DNA of 64,000 nt from Neofusicoccum parvum (taxonomy: Eukaryota > Ascomycota > Dothideomycetes > Botryosphaeriales > Botryosphaeriaceae), in NCBI GenBank assembly GCA_020912385.1, contig CP087213.1:1922001-1986000 (forward strand), in the 5' to 3' direction. The translations under genes were made by a program, and so were the position numbers. This document shows, in pieces, positions 42,650-53,785 of the stretch (within the stretch, counting starts at the first letter, position 1; each line of letters opens with the position of its first letter). Under the pieces are notes generated by a model. The model was not told the origin of the DNA. It saw nothing but the letters and a program-made list of their open reading frames with translations, and ran no database searches.

Positions 42650-45312
42650 TCAATCAGCCCCAACCCACCCCCCGGTCCACCCCTCCAACGTCACCATGTT
42701 CCCGACCAACCAATTCACCTCATCCCTCGCCAACGCCACCAGCACCTCCCAATCCGGGCCATCGTCGACGACTCCACCACCCTCCTCCGCCACCTCCACC
42801 GTCTCCCCCGCCGAGTTCGTCGACCCAGCACTCCCCATCTCGAGATCGCCCTCCTCCATCTCGTCCTGCATCTCATGCTCCATCTCATCCTCCATCTCGT
42901 CCTCCATCTCGTCCACCTCCACATCCTCCCACTCATCCACATCCATCATCTCAACATCCCCAGCCACCCCCTCCGCCGGCGCCCCCGTCCCGCCCGCGCG
43001 CGGCAAGATATTAACCGTGCCCGGATTCGCCGACCACGTCTTGCGCACCCACTGCGGCCTGCCTCGCTCAGCAGCAGTCCCAGCGATGCCAAAGTCCAGC
43101 TCCGCGCCAAAGGCAGCCCAGGAGCTGAAGTCGACGCCGGCGCGGGCGGGGTCGAGGGCGCGGTCGAGGGCGCGGCGGGCGTCGGCGGGCGTCCTCTCCG
43201 GCGGCGGCGGCGGCGACGGCGTGCGCGTCGACGAGCCCGTGCCCGGGTCGTCGCTGCCGGGCCGACCCAGCGTGTCGGCGAAGGCGAGCCGCCGCCGCAC
43301 GTACGCGTCGTCGACGGCGAGGACGGCGTGGCGGATGCGCGTCGCGGCGAGGGCGACGGCGCGGATGGTTAGGGGTGGGAGGATCTTGCCGTCGGGGAGC
43401 GGGTGTGGTGGCGCTGTGGGGGTGGGAGGGGGGAAGATTGGGGCGCTTGTGGGCGGGTATGATGGTGTCGTAGGAGTGGGAGGGGGCGTGGGGTCGGAGC
43501 CTGGGTGAGCTTGTGATATTCCAGGCGGAGGTTCTTTGGTATGTGGTGCTGCTGCTGGTGTTGCGGTGCTGGCTCTGGCATGGACGTTAACAAACTGTCG
43601 TGAGAAGTTCAGGAGAGGAAAGGGTCAAGGGGACAAAGAGCCATCACTTACAAACCAGGTCTGGGGAATCCCACAATCTCTCCTACCTTTGCCTTCGCAA
43701 CGGTCACAACGATGGCGTTCCCTATGTAATCATCATACAGCGATAGGGTCAGCCTCCTCCTCGCGTTGACCGCGATGTTGAACCTGGTCTCCTCCTCCGC
43801 CTTCAACAGCTTGTGATGCTCATTCATCGACTGGTTGATCCTCCCTCTCGTGTACCTCGTCCTCATGATCGCCACCCACATCAGCGCGCAGACGCAGTCA
43901 GTCGTCGAGACGTACGTCACCGCCCCAACATCCTCTCCGCTCCCCGGCTGCCGCATCACCTCCAACTCCTCCATCACCATCCTCTTCAACACCTTCAGCC
44001 CCTTCGCCGGAAACCTCAAGATTTTGCTCACATCTCCCGGCATCACTGGATCCGGCATCGGCACCGGCGGCCCGCTCGCGAAGTCGAACTCCTCGGGCAC
44101 GCCCTTCCCCTTACACGACCTCTGCAGCGCCCACCGCAGCGCCGCGTCCTCCCCATCCGCCACCTCCTCCCGCAGCGGCCGCTCGTCGCGCAGGTCGCGC
44201 ATGTGCCGCGTGAACGTCTCGAGGAACGTCCTGACGCCGGCGCCGTCCACGGCGGCGTGGTGGAACGCGAAGCACAGGATCAGCCCGCCGTCGATCCAGT
44301 TGGCCTGCACGCCCAGCGCGGGGTGCACCCTGCCCTCGTCGACCGGGTGCTCCGGCAGGCTGGACAGTAGCTCCTTCCGCAGGATGCCGGGCCGCATGCG
44401 CTGCGTGCAGCAGTCCTCGTAGCTCGCCTCCCAGCCGTCGGCGGCCGTCAGCGCGCGCGCGCGGAAGACCCTGAAGCCGTCCGGCGCGGCCGACGTGACG
44501 GGCGGCGTGGGGTGCGGGTATTTCAGCTCGAGCAGGCCGGTCGGCGGTAGGTTCAGAGACGGGGAGGTCAGGGTGAAGTTTGTTGCCTCGGTGAGCGGTT
44601 CCTGCCTTGGGTTCCTTATGGGTCGGAAGTGTCGCTCGAGCAGGGTCGGGTACTGGTACTCGGAGTTGTGGAACCGGCTGATCGACGAGGATGGCGCCCT
44701 CGAGGCGGTCGAGGAGGACGCTGTGGCCGCGGTGGACCAGACGTCCGTGGAGCGCGGTTGCGGCCCCAGTCGACCCGCCAGGAATGGCCACTTCGCGAGC
44801 GTGGCTTGCAGCGCGGTGCAGATTTGCTGTTCAGCAGGCTGGCGAAGCGATTCGTAGGGGAAACGGAAACAAAGGAGGAGGCGGATGTAGACGCGGACCA
44901 TTCCTTGGTCGAGGGGCGAGAGTGGGTGGAGTTTTTGTTGCGCGGCCGGCGGTGAATCGGGAGGGGAATTCAGTAGCATTGAGTTGAGGTCCATGATGAG
45001 CTGGTCGTCATCCAGAGACGGCGATGTTGTTGACGGCGATGGCGATGGCGATGGCGTTGCTGACCTTACCGTTGGCGGTGGAGGCCAGGATGTCGCGGGA
45101 GGAAGAGGTGGAGGAGACTTTGTGGAGAAGCCGTGGTCTGGCGGCAGCTCGGTGCTTTCAGAGCTGCTGGCGGCAGCAGTCCCTTGGCTCGAGGCGAAGG
45201 TAGCGTCTTCGGTCTGGGAGCTGTGGCTCGTATTTTGGATCTTCGCGGGTCTCGTGGGTGCTGTCGTTCTCGTGGGTGAGTCGGGATTCTGTCGTTTCCT
45301 TGGGTTGGCCAT
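42650..45312 (-). CDS. BAHD-like acyltransferase with long insertions, 861 aa
   Basis: Two exons: 45312-43652 and 43574-42650. The 77-base intron has a gtaagt donor, a ttaac branch and a gccag acceptor; with it the frame runs on and recovers the C-terminal half of the family. The catalytic HxxxD is in FHHAAVDGAG (His352, Asp356). The family's distal block is split. VDDAYVRRRLAF, then GVDFSSWAAFGAELDFGI (in place of DFGWG) and WVRKTWSANPG are present; a Pro-rich insertion of about 70 residues precedes them. A Met/Glu/Asp repeat lies just before the closing DWEVLVALARDEVNWL. Members transfer acyl groups from CoA to alcohols or amines, as trichothecene 3-O-acetyltransferase does. At 861 residues it is nearly twice the usual length. 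No biosynthetic partner is adjacent. Confidence 0.8.
42851..42925 (-). repeat. Acidic (D/E)-E-M coding minisatellite
   Basis: A run of 12- and 15-base units related to catctcgtcctc encodes, on the minus strand, alternating Glu-Asp-Glu-Met triplets (DEMEDEMEDEMEHEMQDEM). The units are nearly identical at the DNA level, which suggests recent slippage and possible length variation between strains. Confidence 0.75.
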
Positions 45313-46307
45313 GCCAATAGCTGCCTCTCCACTGACAACACCGAGGCTTTACATGGATCTAGGAGGCTACGGTGGCCCTCACCGTAAGAATAGGCTTAGG
45401 TCCGCATAAAATGGTGTGCCGTAGTGCTTTGAAGTCAAGAAGGCCGATGGTGGGGACCAAGGACAATAGACTATATCCAGTACTGTATCAATGCAAGCCG
45501 TAATGATGCACGGGACGCGTGGTGCTGGCTTCAGAGAACGTGATTAGTGTGCATTGTGCAGGAGTCGAAAAGAGAACAAGTCCATAGTGTAGAAGTGAAG
45601 TACCAGTGAAGCCAAGCCACGTCAGTTCTTGCCGCTCCTGAAACGGAAATTACAGTTTAGCTGCTGACATCGTGCATGCTGTATCTACGCCGCCCGGCCG
45701 TGGAAGGAGGGGGCGTGTCGGTCTTTCCAGAGATAATAGGCGAGTGGCTTGCATCGTGCGGCTGACGAAGGGTGGAGTTGGGGGGCTTCACTTCCACGTA
45801 ATTGCATAGATTGCATATCATTTAGTCAAAAATGAGCGACGCCGAAGCTGTCGAGGATGATCCATTCGATAACAGTGCAAAACAAGCTGCCTATCGAGCC
45901 TCTGCCAATTTTTACACTTTCGAAGAAGATCAGCACGGAGGGCATTTTTTCTCATGGACCTGTCGAGACCTTCATTGAATAGGTCCTAGCATAACACTTC
46001 CCGTAGAGCTCGCCACCAACGCATCTGCTCATGTAGATCACTCACCACAGCACCTTATTCTACACTCCTAACATTTCTAGCCTCATCAAAGGTAATATTG
46101 CGCCCATCAACTCTAGGTACACATCTCGCACAACCCTCGAATTACCGAGTTCTCACGAGAAATAGGGAAGACAAAAAAAAGTGTGAATACAAAGACATGG
46201 ATAGGTATTGATCCCAGTCACCGGACAGATGAGAATAGTCTTCATTCCAGATTCCAACCTCCCAGGGGACTAATACAGTGCACCGGCGTTCTAAACTTTT
46301 TGTTGCT
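45313..46307. other. Intergenic region, about 1 kb
   Basis: Contains the promoter of the acyltransferase gene, a doubtful short ORF at 45832-45978 and the 3' flank of MIC60. No other feature is seen. Confidence 0.5.
45832..45978 (+). CDS. Possible very short ORF, 48 aa, doubtful
   Basis: An ATG preceded by gtcaaaa opens MSDAEAVEDDPFDNSAKQ and runs 48 codons to a TGA. The acidic start, the aromatic-rich middle (ANFYTFEED) and good start context look protein-like, but no domain or downstream exon is recognised. It could be a microprotein, a first exon of a lost gene, or chance. Confidence 0.25.
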   Translation: MSDAEAVEDDPFDNSAKQAAYRASANFYTFEEDQHGGHFFSWTCRDLH

Positions 46308-48416
46308 TTAATCTACAAGCAGGCTCTGTAGTCTTGCCTCCGTCGAGAGGACCTAAGAAGAAAGCGGCGTTAGTTTCCAGTGCGCTCCGGAAAGTAAGAC
46401 TATTGCGAGGATTGAGGAACTTACGTCGAGCGCCTGCCTAACCTCCAGCACCCTCCTAGCATCACCTAGCCAATCCCGCGCCAGGACCTTGGCCCAGCCG
46501 CTGAGGCCGTTCATCTCGCGGGCCGCGGCGTCAATGTTACCCTCCTCCAGCAACATCTCAGTGCGTGTCAGCACGGACTCGACGTCGTCACCGACTGGCA
46601 AACCCTGGCCATCGCCACCCTTCTTGAACATGACCTTGCTCAGAACCAGGCTGGCAGCGTGGGATGCGACACCGGCGTCCTCGGGCAGCAGCGCGGCCTT
46701 GCGGACCTCGGAAGCCACGCGGCGGAAACGGTCGATGAGCTGCGAAGGGGTGGGGACACCCTTCTGGTAGGCGGTGGGGTTGATGGAAGCAATGGCGGCA
46801 TTGACGACGGGATCGTCGGCAGCAATCTCCTTGAGAGCGGCAAGCTCTTCGACGAAGGGACGGGGCTGGTCGGCCTTCTCGACCGCGTTGCGAGCAGCTT
46901 CAACGGCGACCAGCATGTGCTGAGTGCGCAGGTTAGAATCGATGACCGAGTTCCATTCAGCCGTCAGCTTCTCAAGCTCAGCAACAGCGTTGGACAGCTC
47001 GCTGAGCCTGGACAGGCGGCCCTGGCGCTCCTGCTCAACACGTTCGTGAACAGAATTGGCGAACTGGCGGTTGAGTGCAATGGCCTGCTCGAGCAGTTCA
47101 TTCTTCAAGCGCTGCTCGTACACCTTCTGCGTGGCGTCCAACTCGGCCCTCAGCTTGCTTTGGTAGGTCTGAGACAATTTCTCGCGCTCAGCCTCAAACT
47201 CGTCCTTCCAGCCAGCCTCCTGAGCCTGCATCTCAGCCTCGATCCGCTTGACAAGCTCCCTGGCGCCGTTGTCAAACTCAGCGTGCAGGTTCTTAATCTT
47301 GTCCTCGCTCTGCTTCTCGGCAACGGCCTTCATGGTCTGAATGTCGCTGATGACTTTGCCGAGCTCGCCCTTGGCCTTTGCAATGGCGGAATCATATTTC
47401 GAGCCCGCCTTGTCGGCATTGATCACGGTGATGATATCGTTGATGATCTTCACAACATCCTGGACTACCGGCTCCGTTGCGCCGTCCAAATTGATCCTGT
47501 CAATTGGTGCAACAACGGGGGCAGGTTTCGACTCGGACTTGCTCGCCTTGGGTTGAGGGGCAGCAGGCGCAGACTTCTCCTCCTTCTTGGCCTTGTTGTC
47601 CTCAACAGCGCTGGTGTGCCTGCCAGACTTGGACAGGTCGGCGCCATGCTTGCTGTCCTCCTTCTCGTCGGACACCTTCCAGGAGAGACCGCTCTTGCTG
47701 GGGATGGTGACCTTGTTCTCGCCACGGATTTGCTGGTGGAGCCTGGACTGGCCAGCGCCGCCGGGGAAGCGCTTGCGGAATTCGCGCTCCTCGAAATAGC
47801 CAACCGCATCCTCGCCGAAGGGCATGTATTCGGTGAAGAAGTCGTGGAAGTTGTCGGAGATGAGCGAGTAGTAGACACCGCCGGCATACCCAAGAGTGGT
47901 CAGGGTGAGCAGGGTGAGCAGGAAGCGACGGAAGCTGCCCTTCTTCTTCTTGGGCGGAGGGACGGGAGAGCCGGCGGGAGGGGCGACGGAGGCACTGCCG
48001 GTGCCGGTGGGCACGCCTGTGCCAGCACCGGGGGCAGATCCTGAAGCGGGCGACTCAGCATTGACTTGGCCAGGTGTGGGAGGCGTCAGAGGGACGTCCT
48101 GAGGAGGGATGGTACCGGCGGACGTAGGGTTGGCGGGCGAGGTGGTCGGCGGAGGAGGGACATCGTCGGCGGCCTTCGCGCTTTGAGAGCCAGGCAGGAG
48201 CGTCTCATCAGTCTTCTTCTGGTCGGCGAAGTAGCGCTATCATTGCATTGGATGGTCAGCAGTCATTGACGGGCTAATGGAGGTATGCACGCGCGTGCGT
48301 ACCTGACCGAAGGCCATCTGCGCGGGCCGGCGTGCGTGAAGCCATTGGGAAGCGACCCGCGGCGCAACAGCGCTTTGGGCGAGGTGCCTCGTTCTTGCGA
48401 CAGAGATGCGCAGCAT
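46308..48416 (-). CDS. MIC60: MICOS complex subunit Mic60 (mitofilin)
   Basis: Three exons: 48416-48303, 48236-46425 and 46352-46308; 656 residues. The first exon encodes an Arg-rich mitochondrial presequence (MLRISVARTRHLAQSAVAPR), continued by RYFADQKKTDE. A single transmembrane helix lies in FRRFLLTLLTLTTLGYAGGVYYSLI after a Pro-rich stretch. A long coiled coil follows (about residues 270-470), then the C-terminal mitofilin signature ending VRQALDVLSTEARLQSLLVD, which needs the tiny last exon of 15 codons. Mic60 sits in the inner membrane, forms crista junctions and contacts the TOM/SAM complexes. The exon structure restores both conserved ends, so I am confident in it. Confidence 0.95.
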
Positions 48417-48895
48417 GGCGGGCTGCTTGGGCGGAGGAGGAGCGGCGGATGGACAGCGCGTGCGTGTTGGTCTGGAGCTGCGGATGAAGTCGATTTTCGG
48501 CGGCGAGCTTCCGCCGGGAACAGGCCAAGCCCGAGAACGTCATCCGGCCTCAGGCACCCATTCTCAACCACACATGCACAGGTGAAGGCCGACACTGGCG
48601 GTGCTAGCCTCGGTGCTTGATAAAGCGTTTGCTTCTGCACATTTCTTGAAGTTGTGGCATCTAGGAACCAGCTGAACCGGTCACGGGGCACGGCGCTCAG
48701 GCAAGATGTCAGTTGCAAACCACCAACAGAAATTATTTTGGCCTAAGGAAAGAAGTATAGTACACTAAGAAATACCCTATGTAGTGTGTGGTATCCCAAA
48801 CGAAGCTTTTCGCTCTCTAGGAGATGCCTCTCGACCCATACCCGGGGTCTTGCTGCCAGATAACGCCAGTATTACTGCGGAATTGAGTAAACCAC
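48417..48895. other. Spacer between MIC60 and SAC1
   Basis: About 480 bases between two minus-strand genes, holding the MIC60 promoter and the 3' flank of SAC1. GC-rich on the left, no gene seen. Confidence 0.5.
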
Positions 48896-51300
48896 CTATT
48901 CTATTCTCTTCTTGCCCTCTTCCAGATAGAGAAGTCTTGCATCGCTCTTGCCTCTCTCATGCTTCGCGACCAAAGGCCCAAGGAGAGGGTCCTTTGCTAC
49001 GTGCGTCATCGCGTCCTGGTAGCCCTCAACCGCCCACGGAGGAGTGTTCAGCTTCGGCCAGTTGACCTATCTTGTGTCAGTGCTATGATCTGGTTCAAGG
49101 TTGTGGAGTATACTTACGTAGAGTGTGCCGTGATTCTGGATGAAGCGGAAGCAGATGAGACTGGCAGCAAATGAAAGGAGCACTAGGATGCGCAGAGGCC
49201 AGACTGTCGCATCAGGGGCCCGTCTAGTGAAAGCAGCGATGAAAATGAAGAAAAGACATCCCGCGAGGATGTAAGGGACCGACTGAATGGCAATAGGCCT
49301 GCGGTCAACGAAGAGGAGGTTGTTGCCAATGTTGGAAGTAGAAGGAAGGTATGTGCCCAGGAACAGATCGAACGCATCCTGACGCGGACCATCGAGGAAG
49401 TTATTCTTCACGTAACGCGTGATGGAGTTGTTCAGATCTTGCAACATGCCCGCCTTCGTTCGCTCTCCCGTGCGAGTGAAGTCCGTCTTGAGCGCACCAG
49501 TTCCTGAGTAGGACTTGGAGACGACGTCCGCATTATCAGCCCAGATGTTGCGGAAGAGATCCTCAAAGGCAGCATCATCTTGCGCGTTCTCGCCCTCACG
49601 GAGAATCCCCAGATCGATGAGCATGCGACTGAGGATGAAGCGACCCAGCATACTCTGAACAACATTGGTGCGGTCCAAGCAGTCCATGCAATTGGTACGC
49701 ACAACACATGTCTGTCGGCTCCGGATTTCCATCTTTCCTTGGGCATCACCAGGCATGTCAACACCCCTGAAGTAGCCATTCTCCCTGATCGGTCCCTCCA
49801 ACTGCTGCAGCAACAGCGCCGCCCGGTGCCACCGAAGCCCCTTCGTCTCGTTGTGGAAGTCGAAGTAGATGTAGTGAATACGGTCGTACTGCTGCCTCTC
49901 GCTTTCGGGCTCGATGACAGTGAACTTCTCACTGGTGACCCGGTCGGCCTCCGTGCCCTCAGTGGGCGAAGACACCAAGAGCGAGACCATCTTCTCGTAT
50001 GCGTCCTTGACAACCTTTTCGCGACCCTTCTGGTTCACCAGGTTGACAAGGTAATTGTCACCATACAGGCGGATTTGTTCGTTGAAGTGACGCTTGGCGG
50101 CCGACACGGCGCTGTCGACTCCGCGGATCTGCAGCTTAGGGGTGTATTTGAGCTCGTTAATTTCGGCCCAGTACACGGGCACGCTTCCTCTTGTCTGGAC
50201 ATATGACAAGACCTGGGTCTCCTGGCCCGCCTTCCCGCCGGTCTGGAAACCGGAGCCTGCGGCAAATCCTCCAGGGCCGTTCGACGCGTTGTCATTCAGA
50301 ATGATCACTTGTTCGGTTTCATTGAAGTTTGACACATTTCCGTTTTCATCGACACCGCGCGAGAAGTAGCGCGTTCCGGCCCTATGCCTAGAGCGCCGGG
50401 TAATGAGGACGAAGGTCAGAGGACTGCCCTTGATCGAAGTGTTCTTGATCTCCATCATGCCAAACATCACAGGCAAAATATAGGGGTCGACATCTCGCTG
50501 CGGGCCGCTTGCGATGCGGAAGCCAGACGAAGTAGAGCTTCCATTCCGGAAGTCAATCAGATCGGACTGAATGAAGCGGTTCCAGAAGAAGCGGTCGTCG
50601 GCACGCTTCCACAAGGGCTGGGTATAGTCACTCTGGGCCTGCCGCTGGAAGCTGTTGGTGATGTCGATAGAGTATGAGAAGTACATGGGGCCCTGCTTAA
50701 GGAGGGTCTTCAAGTAGAACAGGTACGTGTCTTCGTCGTGGTCGCGCAGGGGCCGCTCGCGGAGGGGGAGGAACTCGGTGGCGGCAACCTTGTAGACCAT
50801 GTGGCCCTTAAGCCTGCCGACGGGCTGCGCCTTGGTGATGACGATGATGTACTTGTCTACACGCAGCGTGTGAGTGAGCGTAGGGTTCAAACGGGGCTTC
50901 GAGGAGCACGGGGCGAGCTATGCTTCCGCGCTGCCGCAGAAGATTGCGAATTTGGGTATCCTACATGCTGAGAGCTGAAGCATGCATGCAGGTGTGGAAG
51001 TGCATAGAGCAATATGCACATCGTTTCCGGACAGACGCTTCAGCTCCCCGCATGTTGTTTCCCCGTCCTCGCGATGCCTGCAATCGACCACGTACCTAGG
51101 CGCAGCTTGATCATGCCCAGCACGCCAGCAATGCTGGAGACGCGCTGGCCGCCGAGGAGCTTGCCATCGTTGAGGCGAATGTCGCCGGAGGGCCGATCGA
51201 CGACGAGCGTGGGGGCAGACGGCGACGAGGGCGAGGAAAAAGCGTAGTAGGAGGGCGAGGCGTGGACATTAATGTCCCGGAACGGAAGGATTGCAGCCAT
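48896..51300 (-). CDS. SAC1: Phosphoinositide phosphatase Sac1
   Basis: Three exons: 51300-51096, 50856-49118 and 49066-48896; 704 residues. Intron 1 is long (239 bases); its junction restores LRLDKYIIVITKAQPVGR, the conserved SAC start. The catalytic CX5R(T/S) is NCMDCLDRTN with Cys458 and Arg464. Two C-terminal membrane segments (QSVPYILAGCLFFIFIAAF and WPLRILVLLSFAASLICF) are separated by a short loop. They are followed by a cytosolic tail ending in KKRIE, a dilysine-like signal compatible with ER retrieval. The enzyme removes phosphate mainly from PI4P at ER and Golgi membranes and drives lipid exchange at contact sites. It starts 462 bases from the divergent RAB5 gene. Confidence 0.96.
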
Positions 51301-51762
51301 GGGCGGCCGTCGGGGAGCTGGTTGCGCCGGAGCGGGAAGCGCGGGGAGGGGCGCGGCAAGGACAGGCGGGCGGTTGTCGCAGGGGCGGTGGTGTGGAGGG
51401 GCGCGGGGGGTCAGGAGCGGGAGATTGGAAAAGCTGGTGTTTGCTGCACATGCAATGTGGCAGCTGCGGGCTGGGGCTGGGGCTGGGGCAGGCACGGGGG
51501 CGTGGGCGTGGCAGCGCGGACGCGGCCATGACGATGCCGACGCCGAACGAGCGCGCAAGCCACACCCTTGCCAAGCCATCCAGCGTGCTGCCCGGACAAG
51601 CTCCACCGGTCCAGCACCCAACCGTCGACACCTCAGATCTACACACCACCCACCCACGCCAACGCCCACCACCTCACCCATCGCGCGCATCGCCGCCCCG
51701 AGCACACCGCCCCGCCCCAGCCCGCCTCTCCGCCGTCCCCCCCACCGTCCAGCGCCACCGCC
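51301..51762. promoter_or_regulatory. Bidirectional promoter region, SAC1/RAB5
   Basis: These 462 bases separate two divergent membrane-trafficking genes. The sequence is strongly GC-rich with G-runs on the plus strand (gggctggggctggggc near 51470-51487) and no TATA box. C/A-rich leaders precede both starts. Long open frames on both strands are compositional. Confidence 0.6.
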
Positions 51763-52652
51763 ATGTCCGCGAGAGTCCAGCCAGGCGGCCGTCCAGGCGG
51801 CTCGAGGTTCGCACAGTTCAAGCTGGTGCTGCTGGGTGAGCATCCCGTACTCCCGCAAGACGTGCCCAGAGCGACAGCGTGCTGACTGCCACCAGGAGAG
51901 TCCGCCGTCGGAAAGGTTTGCCCCGCCCCTCGACTAGCGGTCACGCCCGCATGCTGATACACAACGCCGCAGAGCTCGCTCGTCCTGCGCTTCGTCAAGG
52001 TGCGCCGCCCTCTGCCCTGCACGTCCGCCCGCCCGCAGCTGACCCCCGCCGCAGGACCAGTTCGACGACTACCGCGAGTCGACCATCGGCGCCGCCTTCC
52101 TGACCCAGACCATCGCCCTCGACGACAACACCACCGTCAAGTTTGAGATATGGGATACCGCAGGCCAGGAGCGCTACAAGTCGCTGGCCCCCATGTACTA
52201 CCGCAACGCCAACTGCGCCGTTGTCGTCTACGACATCACCCAGGCCGTGAGTACTCCCAGCCCCCTCTCCCAACAACAGTAGTGGTGACCGCTCTTTGCC
52301 ACAGTCGTCGCTAGACAAAGCGAAAGCCTGGGTGAAGGAGCTGCAGCGCCAGGCCAACGAGAACATCGTCATCGCCCTTGCCGGCAACAAGCTCGACTTG
52401 GTCACCGAGAACCCCGACAAGCGCGCAATACCCGCTGCCGACGCCGAGCAGTACGCCAAGGAGGCCGGCCTGCTGTTCTTCGAGACATCGGCCAAGACGG
52501 CCGAGAACGTGCGGGAGCTGTTCACCGCCATCGCAAAGAAGCTGCCGCTCGACCAGGCCGGTCCCCGCAGCATCAGGTCCGGCCCGCGTCCTGGCGTCGA
52601 TCTGCGGCCCGAGGCAACCAGCGGCCAGGGCGCCGCTGGCTGCAACTGCTAG
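51763..52652 (+). CDS. VPS21: Rab5-type small GTPase (Vps21/Ypt5)
   Basis: Five exons: 51763-51835, 51896-51915, 51973-51999, 52055-52246 and 52305-52652; 219 residues. Two are microexons of 20 and 27 bases, between which the P loop is assembled: [20 protein letters not shown]. The rest of the GTPase signature follows: effector region [27 protein letters not shown] and ETSAK. The C-terminus ends GCNC, a CxC double-geranylgeranylation motif. Rab5 proteins control fusion of early endosomes through tethers and PI3-kinase. In fungi they also carry vacuolar sorting and long-distance endosome transport. All nucleotide-binding residues are normal. The symbol follows the yeast orthologue. Confidence 0.95.
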
Positions 52653-53785
52653 CCGCCTCGTCCCTCGGTCCCTCATGTCCCTCATCTTCGCTATTCCCCC
52701 CTTTGCTATGGGCAGATCTTGACTCGAGCCGGAAGCGCGCTGGCTGGTGGATTGACCCATGTCATCAGTCACTCTTGGTAGTTGGGGTTCGGGCGTGGTG
52801 GCTTGCGTCTTCGTACGTTGTTGTTTCCTACCACAGTCAATACACTAATGATTTTCGAATTTTCTTGACGGTCGTTTATGTCATGAGGAGTAGCGCCCAA
52901 GCATGTTGTTTATTACAGTTAGACCAGGTACAATGGATGAAGCTGCTAAGCTAACTCTTGGGCCCTGTCAGACTTTCTTGATTGCCTTTTCTCGGGATTC
53001 TGCCGCACTGTTTCATAGATCCTTTTCAAGACGGAGCGGCGCAGATGGGGGTTTTCTCTTCGACCATTCCTATTTCCCAGTTGTGTCTTTTGTCTCAGTC
53101 ATGTTTCTAGTCCTGCAATGTGAAAACGCCCGTTACGCAGATCAGTCAACGTGTGTTCCAGTTGGGCAACGGTGTATCCGGTCACGCTTAAGACAGAAGC
53201 CTTGGACTCGGAGGACGCGTGAAAAACGTGGTTTCAGACGCGTGCTCATGCAGCATTTTTCCCTTCTGCAGGCCTGTTCAAACGGGACACTCCAACCCTT
53301 GGTTCCACGATCGAGGACACCACCACGTTTGAGCTGGATTGATGTTTCTGACTCAGATCCACACATTGTGTTATATCGGTCTCCGAGGTATTACAACGCA
53401 ATCTAACACGGTGAGTGAAGGAACCAACCTAGACGTGCAAGGTGGGAGGAAAAGATCAAACATGGCAATATCTTCCCCACGGTCACCTCGACTCCCATGC
53501 GCGGATTGAGAGTACGTCATCAGAGCACAAGTTCAAGGCATTTCCATAGATGAATACGGTGACGTCCCCGTACAACTTAACCCATCGATCCAGGCGACAA
53601 AATGCACTCAAGCCTACCGGATTAGAACTTCATCACTTGGATTCAGTAAGGGGCGGAGTAAAGGCGAGTAAGATTGCGAGCACCTTATCAAATACTCCAC
53701 GTATCTACACGGCCCACCCCCGAGGCTAACAACGACGCGCCTCCATCAACACACCACCCCGACCGACTCTCCAACACCCACCTCC
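52653..53785. other. Convergent intergenic region, about 1.1 kb
   Basis: Holds the 3' flanks of RAB5 and of the amidase gene. A plus-strand frame (52903-53406) is open but has no motif and lies where the RAB5 3' UTR is expected. Nothing else is supported. Confidence 0.5.

Noticed and set aside
52903..53406. A 167-codon plus-strand frame downstream of RAB5
   Set aside because: It lies in the expected 3' UTR, starts in a poor context and shows no recognisable motif.
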